Positions 24,052-31,723 of a DNA stretch of 36,943 bases are shown here, piece by piece (positions within the stretch are counted from its first letter, which is position 1; the number at the start of each line of letters is the position of its first letter). A program made the translations under genes and the position numbers. This DNA comes from Opitutaceae bacterium (GTDB lineage: Bacteria > Verrucomicrobiota > Verrucomicrobiia > Opitutales > Opitutaceae), in assembly GCA_023269455.1 (NCBI GenBank), contig JAHFTG010000001.1, positions 1 to 36,943 on the forward strand. Reading direction: 5' to 3'. The notes beneath the pieces are model-generated. The model saw only the letters and a program-made list of their open reading frames with translations, did no database searches and was not told where the DNA came from.

Positions 24052-24924
24052 TCAGAACGACAGCGTCCCATCCTTGAGCTTCTCGGGGAGCATGCGCTCA
24101 GCGCGCGCCAACACCTCGGGCATGGCGGCCTCAAGCCGCTCCACCGTAAAGCCAGCCTTCAAAAGCTGAACGGAATTTAACTCAAAAAGAAACCCGTCCT
24201 CGGCCACGCCCGCGCCGATTGACACGGCGATAAATTTCGCCGCATGAACGTGGACCAACAGCGGCATGAATTCGGCCGATGCCGATTCAACCGGCGAATT
24301 ATAACTGGCCACGGCGACCAGGTTCTCAGGGAAATTCCAACGCTTGAGCAGCTCCGCGCCCACGGTTGCGTAGGTGTAGCCTAGGACGGCCTGTTCGGCG
24401 GCGATCCAGGCGATGTTATCCTCACGCTGGCGCATGCGAATCGCATCGAAGTGCGCCGCGCAGGAATAGGCCAGCGCCAGCTTCCCGATATCGCCCACCA
24501 GTCCGGCCGTGTAAGCCGTGGAGGGATCCACCTGACCCGATTCTTTCGCGAGATATTCGGCTGCCAATCCCGTGATCAAGGAACACCGGAAAAAATCGCC
24601 CGATTCCCACCGGTAGCCGTTTACAGGAGTGTTCATCCAACGGCCCGTCAACGCCAGCGCCGCCAAACGGTAGATCTCACGCTGGCCCAGACGCTGGATC
24701 GCTTCCTCCAAATTGTCGACGCTGCTATGTCCCGCGGCAAAATAGGCGGAGTTCGCGAGGCGAAGTGTCGCCGCCGCCAGCGCAGGATCGAGCTTTATGA
24801 CCGCCTCCAGCTCATGGACTGCGACATCCTCACGAGAAAGCACCGTGATCATGCGCGGCAATAATACCGGGGAGCACGGCAGGCCGAGAGCCTTGGTGCA
24901 AACTTGGTCAAGCGAAGGTATCAT
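24052..24924 (-). CDS. HDOD-domain protein in the cheA operon
   Basis: 290 residues from the ATG at 24924 (MIPSLDQVC); a longer frame exists but overlaps the cheA end. The HDOD domain spans about 10-210: LPCSPVLLPRMITVLS, IKLDPALAAATLRLANSAYFA, DNLEEAIQRLGQREIYRLAALA, and AYTAGLVGDIGKLALAYS, the typical degenerate relative of HD-GYP without the metal ligands. HDOD proteins act in signalling, often affecting motility; partners here are unknown. It starts 4 bp after the cheA stop and is thus coupled to it. No enzyme active site is seen. Confidence 0.88.
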   Translation of the reverse strand: MIPSLDQVCTKALGLPCSPVLLPRMITVLSREDVAVHELEAVIKLDPALAAATLRLANSAYFAAGHSSVDNLEEAIQRLGQREIYRLAALALTGRWMNTPVNGYRWESGDFFRCSLITGLAAEYLAKESGQVDPSTAYTAGLVGDIGKLALAYSCAAHFDAIRMRQREDNIAWIAAEQAVLGYTYATVGAELLKRWNFPENLVAVASYNSPVESASAEFMPLLVHVHAAKFIAVSIGAGVAEDGFLFELNSVQLLKAGFTVERLEAAMPEVLARAERMLPEKLKDGTLSF

Positions 24925-24928
24925 GATG

Positions 24929-27055
24929 TCAGGCCGCGAAAAGAGAGCTGGTGTCCAGGATGAGCGCGATGTGGCCATCCCCAAGAATGGCCCCGCCGGC
25001 GATGCCGGGAAGATTGGCGAGGAAACCGCCGAGATTTTTGATCACGACCTCCTGCTTGCTCACCATTTCGTCCACCATGAGCGCGACCAACCGGTCGCCA
25101 TATTCGACGATGACGATGATGCCTTCACATGGATTTTCGATGGCGCCGGGGATGTTGAATTTACGGTGCAAGCGGTGGATCGGCACGATGCGTCCGCGAT
25201 GATCCAGAACCTCGCCCCGGCCCTGCACGATCGTGAGGGCCTCTCGCGCGGGGCGCAGCGCCACCTGCACGCTCGTGGTCGGCAGGATGAAACGATCCTG
25301 CGCTACGCGCACCACGAGACCGTCGATAATGGCCATGGTCAGCGGCAGTTTGATGCGGAAGACCGTGCCTTTGCCCACCTCGGTCTCGATCTCGACCTTG
25401 CCACGGAGCTTTTCGATGTTGCGCCGCACGACGTCCATGCCGACGCCGCGGCCAGACACAGCCGTGACTTTTGCGGCGGTGGAAAAACCCGGGGCAAAGA
25501 TGAGCTGCAAAATCTCGTCGCGTGAAATCACGGCGTCGGCCGCAACCATGCCTTTTTCAACGGCTTTCTGAAGGATGCGCACGTGATCGATACCGCGCCC
25601 GTCATCCCTGAGTTCGATGATGATGTGCGAGCCCTGATGATAGGCTTTCAACGAGAGCTCGCCGATCTCTGGCTTGCCGGCCGCCACGCGGACCTCGGGC
25701 AGCTCCAAGCCATGATCGAGAGAGTTGCGCACCATGTGCACGAGCGGATCGGAAATCTCCTCGGCCACGGTGCGATCCACCTCGGTATCGTCGCCTATGG
25801 TTGAGAAATTGACCTTCTTGCCGAAGTCGCGCGAAAGGTCGCGGGCGAGACGCTCCATTTTTTGGAACGTGGGCTTGATCGGCATCAGCCGGAGCGACAT
25901 CGCGCTGTGCTGAAGTTCCTTCGTGATGCGGCCGAGCTGCGCGATGTTGCGGGCCAGCGGTGTGTTCGCATCGCCCAGAACACGTCCGGACTCGCTGATC
26001 TGGCTCTGCACGATCACGAGTTCGCCCACGACATTCATGAGCGAATCGAGCTTCTCCGTATTGACGCGCACGGTGCTGGACGAACCCGCGCCCTTCGCCT
26101 CGCCCGTCGAAGCAGCGGCGTGAACCGGAGCCGCGGGCACAACTGCACCCGCAACGGCGGATGCGGGGACTGCGACCGGCGCACTTTTTTCGGGTGCGGG
26201 CGCGAGAGGAACAGGCGTTGAGGCGGGCTCGGGTGTCTTTTCCGGATTGGCCGCCAACGCCTTCACCTTTCGCATGAGATGACCAACCGGCACGACGGTT
26301 GACGGCAGCTTGCCCTGTTCGAGCGCGACCGTGATCTGAGCCACCATGGTCTGCACAGCGTCGCGGCTTTCCAGAATCGCGGTGATGATGGTCGGGTTGA
26401 GCCGCAGCTTTCCGGTGCGGGCCAGATCGAGCAGCGACTCCACCTCATGGGTGAGCGTGTGCATCGGCGTGAGCTGCAGGAAACCGGAAACACCCTTGAT
26501 CGTATGGAAAGAGCGAAAAATCTGATTCAGGGCGTCACGGTCGTCAGGTTTGTCGTCGAGGATGAGCAACGACGATTCGATCTGTGAAAGATGATCGATC
26601 GCCTCGGCGTGAAATTCCGCGAGGAGCTCGGCATTCTCCTTGAGATTCAGATCGAGCAAACACTCGACGATCACAGGCCCATCCTGCTCGGCGGGAAGTG
26701 CCATCGACACGGCGGCGGGCTTGGATTCAGCGATATGTGACCATACCGGCAGCGGGCGGTTTTGTTGCACCGCCAGCAAGGCCGGCCCCAGCCAGCTCAC
26801 TAGCCGGCGCAACCCATTCAGCGACTCCTCGTCAAACGGCCTCGCCGTATCGAGCAACCCATCCAGTTTCTTCCTCAGTTCGACGATCGGCTCGTGAAGC
26901 GAGGCATCCGCGAGGGTCGCATCCGCCATGTCGGACAGCAGGCTGTAGGCGGGGATGAGTCCCTCGTCTCCGCCCGTCTGAGCAAGGATGGATTCGCTGG
27001 CGAGACGGTTGAACGCCTCTTCCAGCATTTGGTGGCTTTCGGTAGAAATAGACAT
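24929..27055 (-). CDS. cheA: Chemotaxis histidine kinase CheA
   Basis: 708 residues. An N-terminal helical region of about 130 residues without a phosphoacceptor His precedes the Hpt domain, whose phosphorylated His is His184 (FRSFHTIKGVSGFLQL). The segment about 265-325 is a Pro/Ala-rich linker with no P2 CheY-binding domain. Then follow the dimerisation helices (VNTEKLDSLMNVVGELVIVQSQI), the ATPase with HMVRNSLDHGLE, DDGRGID and GRGVGMDVV, and the CheW-like domain to the end. CheA autophosphorylates under receptor control and passes the phosphate to CheY and CheB. Divergent from cheW by 144 bp; followed directly by an HDOD gene. Confidence 0.97.
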   Translation of the reverse strand: MSISTESHQMLEEAFNRLASESILAQTGGDEGLIPAYSLLSDMADATLADASLHEPIVELRKKLDGLLDTARPFDEESLNGLRRLVSWLGPALLAVQQNRPLPVWSHIAESKPAAVSMALPAEQDGPVIVECLLDLNLKENAELLAEFHAEAIDHLSQIESSLLILDDKPDDRDALNQIFRSFHTIKGVSGFLQLTPMHTLTHEVESLLDLARTGKLRLNPTIITAILESRDAVQTMVAQITVALEQGKLPSTVVPVGHLMRKVKALAANPEKTPEPASTPVPLAPAPEKSAPVAVPASAVAGAVVPAAPVHAAASTGEAKGAGSSSTVRVNTEKLDSLMNVVGELVIVQSQISESGRVLGDANTPLARNIAQLGRITKELQHSAMSLRLMPIKPTFQKMERLARDLSRDFGKKVNFSTIGDDTEVDRTVAEEISDPLVHMVRNSLDHGLELPEVRVAAGKPEIGELSLKAYHQGSHIIIELRDDGRGIDHVRILQKAVEKGMVAADAVISRDEILQLIFAPGFSTAAKVTAVSGRGVGMDVVRRNIEKLRGKVEIETEVGKGTVFRIKLPLTMAIIDGLVVRVAQDRFILPTTSVQVALRPAREALTIVQGRGEVLDHRGRIVPIHRLHRKFNIPGAIENPCEGIIVIVEYGDRLVALMVDEMVSKQEVVIKNLGGFLANLPGIAGGAILGDGHIALILDTSSLFAA

Positions 27056-27199
27056 GGGGCCGGTAAACGGGTGGAGCTCACTACTTCGACGCTTTCGCGT
27101 GAAAGTTTAGATATTCTGCTGAGGGCCTCCGGATTCGCGCCGCGCGCCGCTCAAGTTTCGCTCACCTGTGCCGTAAGAACCCGTGATCACCCGTTTATT

Positions 27200-27694
27200 A
27201 TGTCCACCCTCCAAGTCGCCCCCGCCTCCGCCCAAGCCGGCAAATACCTGACCGTCGTGCTCGACAACGAAGCCTATGGCATCGCCGTCCTCAAAGTCCG
27301 CGAAATCATTCGCCTTCAAAAAATCACCCCCGTTCCCCAGATGCCCGACTTCGTGAAGGGCGTCATCAACCTGCGCGGTCGCGTCATCCCCGTGATCGAC
27401 CTCCGCCTGAAATTCGGCCTCAAGGCGGAATTCGCCGAGCGCACGTGCATCGTCGTCGTTCAGGTCAAGATATCCGACGAGACCACCGTGCAGATGGGGC
27501 TGATCGTCGATACCGTGGAGGAGGTCGTCACCCTCGCCGCCAACGAAATCGAACCGACCCCCGACTTCGGCACGCGCATCGACACGAGCTACCTTCTCGG
27601 CATGGCCAAGATCAAAGGCGTCGTCAAAACCCTCCTCGACATCGACCGCGTCGTCTCGCCCGACACGGTTCAGGCCATCGTGCAGACTGCCTAA
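27200..27694 (+). CDS. cheW: Chemotaxis coupling protein CheW
   Basis: 164 residues from the ATG at 27200. CheW consensus is clear: LTVVLDNEAYGIAVLKVREIIRLQKITPVPQMPDFVKGVINLRGRVIPVIDLR, then the second half with VQMGLIVDTVEEVVTLAANEIEPTPD and the GMAKIKGVVKTLLDIDRVVS end. CheW bridges receptors and CheA. The frame is open upstream to 26894 but that part overlaps cheA and is unconserved. A chemoreceptor gene follows after 30 bp, so the two form one unit. Confidence 0.97.
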   Translation: MSTLQVAPASAQAGKYLTVVLDNEAYGIAVLKVREIIRLQKITPVPQMPDFVKGVINLRGRVIPVIDLRLKFGLKAEFAERTCIVVVQVKISDETTVQMGLIVDTVEEVVTLAANEIEPTPDFGTRIDTSYLLGMAKIKGVVKTLLDIDRVVSPDTVQAIVQTA

Positions 27695-27724
27695 ACACCA
27701 CGGCGTAATCATAACTGCTGCCCC

Positions 27725-29341
27725 ATGAAAAAATGGACCATCGGAAAACGCATCGCCGCCGACTTTGCGGTCATGCTACTCATCACCACGCTCATCGGCG
27801 GTTTCGCCTATTCACGACTGTTTCTCATCCAGAAAAATGCCACCTCGCTGACCACGGACAGCCTGCCCGCCGTCATCATTCTGGGAGATATTAGGGCAAA
27901 GTCATTTGAACGCTATACCCTGATCGAAAAACATATACTGAGCACCGATGATGCCGAAATAGTGGCCACCGAGCAAACACTGCTGGAGACGTCCGCTGAA
28001 ATTTCAAGACGGCTCAAGGACTATGAGCCCACGATTCACACGACTGAAGATCGTGTGCTCTACGAGACGGACCTCGCCACTCGCGAAGTTTACGGAAAAG
28101 GACTGGAGGAGGTTCTCGTCCTCAGTCGTGCCAATAAAAAACAAGAGGCATTCGCCCTTTTGAAATCAACGGTGGATCCCTCCTTCAAAAAATACAACGA
28201 CGCGATCAAAGCCCACGTGGAATGGAACACTCAAAACGGCCTCCATTTCGGAGATCATATCACCAACGACATAGATCACTCGAAAAAATTCATTCTGACA
28301 GGCATTCTGGCTGCCATCTTCGTCGCCAGCGGAATTGGCTTTGTCACCACTCGCACAGTCAATCGCCACCTGCGCACCACCAGCGACGCGCTTGAATCCG
28401 GCGCCGACCAGGTGACCGCCGCCGCCGGCCAGGTCTCCGCCTCCAGCCAGTCCCTCGCCGAAGGCGCCAGCGAACAGGCCGCCAGCCTTGAGGAAACCAG
28501 TGCTTCACTTGAAGAACTCTCCAGCATGACCAAGCGCAACGCCGAGAGCGCCCAGGAAGCCAAGGTCCTCTCCAACCAGACGCGTGCCGCCGCCGAAATC
28601 GGGGCCGTGGACATGGAGGCGATGAAAACCGCCATGGACGACATCAAGTCCTCGTCCAACGACATCGCCAAGATCATCAAGTCCATCGACGAGATCGCCT
28701 TTCAGACCAACATCCTCGCCCTCAACGCCGCGGTCGAGGCCGCCCGCGCCGGCGAAGCCGGCATGGGCTTCGCCGTAGTCGCCGAGGAAGTTCGCAACCT
28801 CGCCCAGCGCTCCGCCCAGTCCGCCAAAGAAACCGCCGCCAAGATCGAGGTGGCCATCAGCAAGAGTGAACATGGCGTGCGCATCTCCTCAAAAGTCGCC
28901 CTGTCACTCGGTGAAATCTTGGAAAAAGCCCGGCAAGTTGACACGCTCGTCGCCGAGATCGCCACCGCCTCCGGCGAACAAAACCAAGGGTTGAGTCAGT
29001 TGAATACCGCCGTCGGCCAGATGGACAAGGTCACTCAGGCCAACGCCAGCAACGCCGAGGAAACCGCCGACGCCGCTAAAGAGCTCAACGCCCAGTCGCA
29101 GGTCATGCGTGAAAACGTCGCCGAACTCACAAAGCTGATCGGCAGCCGTCAATCCGCAGGTGCAACCGTCTCCAAGGCCCCCGCGTCGGTCACGGCGCGG
29201 ACAGACAAGAAAATGCCCGCACCCAAACCGGCGGCGAAAGCGGCCAAGACCTTCGCCCCGTTGAAATCCCACCGCCAGGATTTCCATGCGGTCGAACCCG
29301 GCGTAATCGGTCATGGCGTCGACAGCTTCAGGGACGTTTAA
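27725..29341 (+). CDS. Methyl-accepting chemotaxis protein after cheW
   Basis: 538 residues. Membrane helix about 12-30, periplasmic sensor of the four-helix-bundle type about 31-187, second helix about 188-207, and a signalling domain with the perfect tip EIAFQTNILALNAAVEAARAGEAGMGFAVVAEEVRNLAQRSA. About 20 residues lie between helix 2 and the signalling coil; a full HAMP is not evident. The C-terminal tail (about 485-538) is Lys/Ala/Pro-rich and ends without a CheR-docking pentapeptide. It shares cheW's transcript and is followed 23 bp later by a strong terminator. Confidence 0.95.
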   Translation: MKKWTIGKRIAADFAVMLLITTLIGGFAYSRLFLIQKNATSLTTDSLPAVIILGDIRAKSFERYTLIEKHILSTDDAEIVATEQTLLETSAEISRRLKDYEPTIHTTEDRVLYETDLATREVYGKGLEEVLVLSRANKKQEAFALLKSTVDPSFKKYNDAIKAHVEWNTQNGLHFGDHITNDIDHSKKFILTGILAAIFVASGIGFVTTRTVNRHLRTTSDALESGADQVTAAAGQVSASSQSLAEGASEQAASLEETSASLEELSSMTKRNAESAQEAKVLSNQTRAAAEIGAVDMEAMKTAMDDIKSSSNDIAKIIKSIDEIAFQTNILALNAAVEAARAGEAGMGFAVVAEEVRNLAQRSAQSAKETAAKIEVAISKSEHGVRISSKVALSLGEILEKARQVDTLVAEIATASGEQNQGLSQLNTAVGQMDKVTQANASNAEETADAAKELNAQSQVMRENVAELTKLIGSRQSAGATVSKAPASVTARTDKKMPAPKPAAKAAKTFAPLKSHRQDFHAVEPGVIGHGVDSFRDV

Positions 29342-29364
29342 CTCCACTCAAAAAAGAGACGCAT

Positions 29365-29407
29365 AACAACGGCCCGCCTCTTTCAGAAGGCGGGCCGTTG
29401 TTGTTTT
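29365..29407 (+). terminator. Strong rho-independent terminator after the chemoreceptor gene
   Basis: AACAACGGCCCGCCT at 29365-29379 pairs with AGGCGGGCCGTTGTT at 29388-29402 as a perfect 15-bp stem with an 8-base loop, followed by GTTTT. It begins 23 bp after the stop at 29341. The inverted-repeat element at 29408 begins immediately after it. Confidence 0.93.
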
Positions 29408-29627
29408 AGAGCATTTCAAATAAAGTTATAGCCGCAAAAGTCCCAAGGGAAGATCCTAGCCGACAAGCCTGAAGACATCGGATTTCTTACAAAAAATAAC
29501 GAAGGAAACGAAGTTTCAAACCACCCAAGACCCTCTTTTTCTTCGTCACCTTCGTTTTCTTCCGGAAAATTTTCCGGCGCAATTTCCCTCAAAATAAAAC
29601 CGGCTACAGTTCAATTTGAAATGCTCT
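29408..29627. mobile_element. MITE-like inverted-repeat element, 220 bp
   Basis: The first 27 bp (starting AGAGCATTTCAAAT) and the reverse complement of the last 27 bp (starting identically) agree at 22 positions, including the outer 14 and the final TAGCCG. Inside, AACGAAGGAAACGAAG at 29498-29513 faces a nearly matching inverted copy at 29541-29556, and CCGGAAAATTTTCCGG at 29562-29577 is a perfect palindrome. No protein is encoded. No obvious target duplication is seen. The remainder of the gap to 29763 shows no gene or clear signal. A structured RNA or terminator-like block is an alternative. Confidence 0.6.
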
Positions 29628-29763
29628 GACACATCTTAAAAAGCCGTGGCCACTTGGCAGCGATATACGCGGAGACATGCCGCTACGGGATGAGGCCTCA
29701 CACAGGATAACCCGTCCTCGCTCCCTCACACCATAAAGGCATCCCTCATCTGGCACCGCGACT

Positions 29764-31689
29764 TCAGGCGCTCTCACAAGCCTCGAATCGCGAGAACGCC
29801 CCGCGCAGGGCGTCCACCGTCAGCGGCTTTGACAGATAATCGTTCATGCCTGCGTCGAGGCATTTCTCCCGGTCTTGCGGCAGCACGCTGGCCGTCAGTG
29901 CGACGATCCACGGCTGGTGGGCCGCATCGAACTCCGTCCGGATGACGCGGGATGCTTCCAATCCGTCCATCTCCGGCATGTGCCAATCCATGAAGACGAT
30001 TTCGTAGTCGCGGTTGCGGAGCGCATCGAGGGCTTCGAGGCCGTTGCGCGCCATGTCGGCGCGCTGGCCCAGCTTGGCCAGCATCGTCACGACGATCTGC
30101 CGATTCAGGCGTTCGTCATCGACGACGAGGATCCGTGCCAGCGCGGAACGCACCACGGCCTTCACCGGCTCCACCGGCGCCGCCGCCGCCGCGGCCTGGC
30201 CGACGATGATCGTAAAGCTGAAGACCGAACCGCACCCCACCGCGCTTTCCACCTGAACCTCGCCATCCATCAACTCCGTCAGCCGCCGGCAGATCGCCAG
30301 GCCCAGCCCCGTGCCGCCAAACCGCCGCTGAGTGGAGGCGTCGAGCTGGCTGAACGGCTTGAACAACAGGTTCTGTTTTTCATGAGGGATGCCGATGCCC
30401 GTGTCCCGCACCGAAAACTGCACCCGCAGTTTTCCTTCCGCGCCGTAAGGCAGGAGTCCCACGCTCACCTCGACCTCGCCGCGCTGGGTAAACTTGATCG
30501 CGTTGCTCACGAAGTTTGAGAGCACCTGGCGGATGCGGCCCGCATCACCGCGCAACAGCTCGGGCATCTCCGGAGCGATCCGCATTTTGAGATGCAGACG
30601 CCGCGCCTGCGCCTTCCCGTAGAAAAGCTGGAGCGTCTCGCGCACACAATGCGCCGGACTGAACGGAAGATTCTCGAGGGTGAGCTGCCCCGACTCGATC
30701 TTGGCGAAATCCAGCACGTCGTTGAGCATCGCCAGCAGGTTGTTGCCCGAGGAGCGGATCGTCTCGATCGAGCTGCGCTGCGCCGAGGTGAGTTCGTCCT
30801 CCAGCAACAGGTCCGCCATGCCCATCACGCCATTGAGCGGCGTGCGGATTTCGTGACTCATCATCGCCAGGAAATTCCCCTTGGCCTCGTTGGCCGCCTC
30901 GGCGCGCAAAGTCATCGCGTTGGCACGGTCTATCGCGTCATGCAGTTTATGATTAGCCGACTCCATCTGGGCCTGGGTGATGCGCAGGCTTTCCTCGATC
31001 CGGCGCTGCTCGCGGATCTCGTTGGCCATCTGCCTCTGCGTTGCCATGAGAATGCTACTGCTTTGCTGCGCCATCGCCTCGAACCGCTCGGCACGGCTGT
31101 TGGCCCTCGCGGTTTTATCGCGCTGATCGTGCCAATGCAGCCGCCAGCGGTTGCGCGCGATCAACTGATGCCTCAGCCGCACACAATACCAAGCCATCAC
31201 CAGCGCCTGCGACAAAACAAGCGCCTCAAAAATAAAAAAACGGCTGTGCCCGGCGACGTCCGACAGCGCGGGCGCCAGCATGAGCACTGCAGCCGACAGC
31301 ACGATCTTCCAGTCGGCATAAATCACCAGCAGCATGATCCCCGTAAAAAAAAATCCCCGCGCATCCCGCAATCCCTCCAGCTGCACGATGTGCAGCCACG
31401 CAAAGCCCGTCACGGCGACGGCGGCGGTCACGCGAGTTATCTTAGCCCCCGGATAAAATCGGGACACCACGCAAAAAACGCCCCAGATCAAAGGCGCCAG
31501 GGTGGCTGCGAGCAACCAGGTGCCTTCAACCGATGCCAGCACCCACGCCAGCACGACATGCAGGGCAAGCGCCCAACGTATACGGCTATCCGCGCGACGC
31601 CGGTAGGGCAAAAGCGGAGCATCCGCAAAGGGCTTCGGGCCTTTGCGGACCCACGGCAGAAGGGCAAATGGGTGCCATCGCTGTAACAT
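29764..31689 (-). CDS. Membrane hybrid histidine kinase with C-terminal receiver
   Basis: 641 residues from the ATG at 31689, chosen for the AGGTGG about 6 bp upstream; a GTG at 31710 would add seven residues. Several hydrophobic segments fill about 35-170, followed by a coiled coil, then HisKA with phosphorylated His279 (MMSHEIRTPLNG), HATPase with N-box VLSNFVSNAIKFT, RDTGIGIP and GGTGLGLAIC, and a receiver with phosphoacceptor Asp568 (VFMDWHMPEMDG). Such kinases phosphorylate an own receiver and often a separate Hpt protein. The input signal is unknown; the membrane part matches no named sensor by eye. Last gene of the HDOD-kinase-kinase unit, 34 bp after the previous kinase. Confidence 0.92.
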   Translation of the reverse strand: MLQRWHPFALLPWVRKGPKPFADAPLLPYRRRADSRIRWALALHVVLAWVLASVEGTWLLAATLAPLIWGVFCVVSRFYPGAKITRVTAAVAVTGFAWLHIVQLEGLRDARGFFFTGIMLLVIYADWKIVLSAAVLMLAPALSDVAGHSRFFIFEALVLSQALVMAWYCVRLRHQLIARNRWRLHWHDQRDKTARANSRAERFEAMAQQSSSILMATQRQMANEIREQRRIEESLRITQAQMESANHKLHDAIDRANAMTLRAEAANEAKGNFLAMMSHEIRTPLNGVMGMADLLLEDELTSAQRSSIETIRSSGNNLLAMLNDVLDFAKIESGQLTLENLPFSPAHCVRETLQLFYGKAQARRLHLKMRIAPEMPELLRGDAGRIRQVLSNFVSNAIKFTQRGEVEVSVGLLPYGAEGKLRVQFSVRDTGIGIPHEKQNLLFKPFSQLDASTQRRFGGTGLGLAICRRLTELMDGEVQVESAVGCGSVFSFTIIVGQAAAAAAPVEPVKAVVRSALARILVVDDERLNRQIVVTMLAKLGQRADMARNGLEALDALRNRDYEIVFMDWHMPEMDGLEASRVIRTEFDAAHQPWIVALTASVLPQDREKCLDAGMNDYLSKPLTVDALRGAFSRFEACESA

Positions 31690-31723
31690 GTAAACCCACC
31701 TTATCGACACCGGCGGCTGAGAC

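Noticed and set aside
26894..27199. Upstream extension of the cheW frame
   Set aside because: It overlaps the cheA start region on the opposite strand and shows no CheW similarity before the ATG at 27200.
29751..29765. TGGCACC on the plus strand near the end of the hybrid kinase gene
   Set aside because: No -12 GC at the right spacing and only the antisense of a gene lies downstream.
31664..31677. TGGCACCCATTTGC on the minus strand, resembling a sigma-54 promoter
   Set aside because: It lies inside the start of the membrane hybrid kinase coding sequence (Trp-His-Pro-Phe-Ala) and the spacing between GG and GC is one base short.
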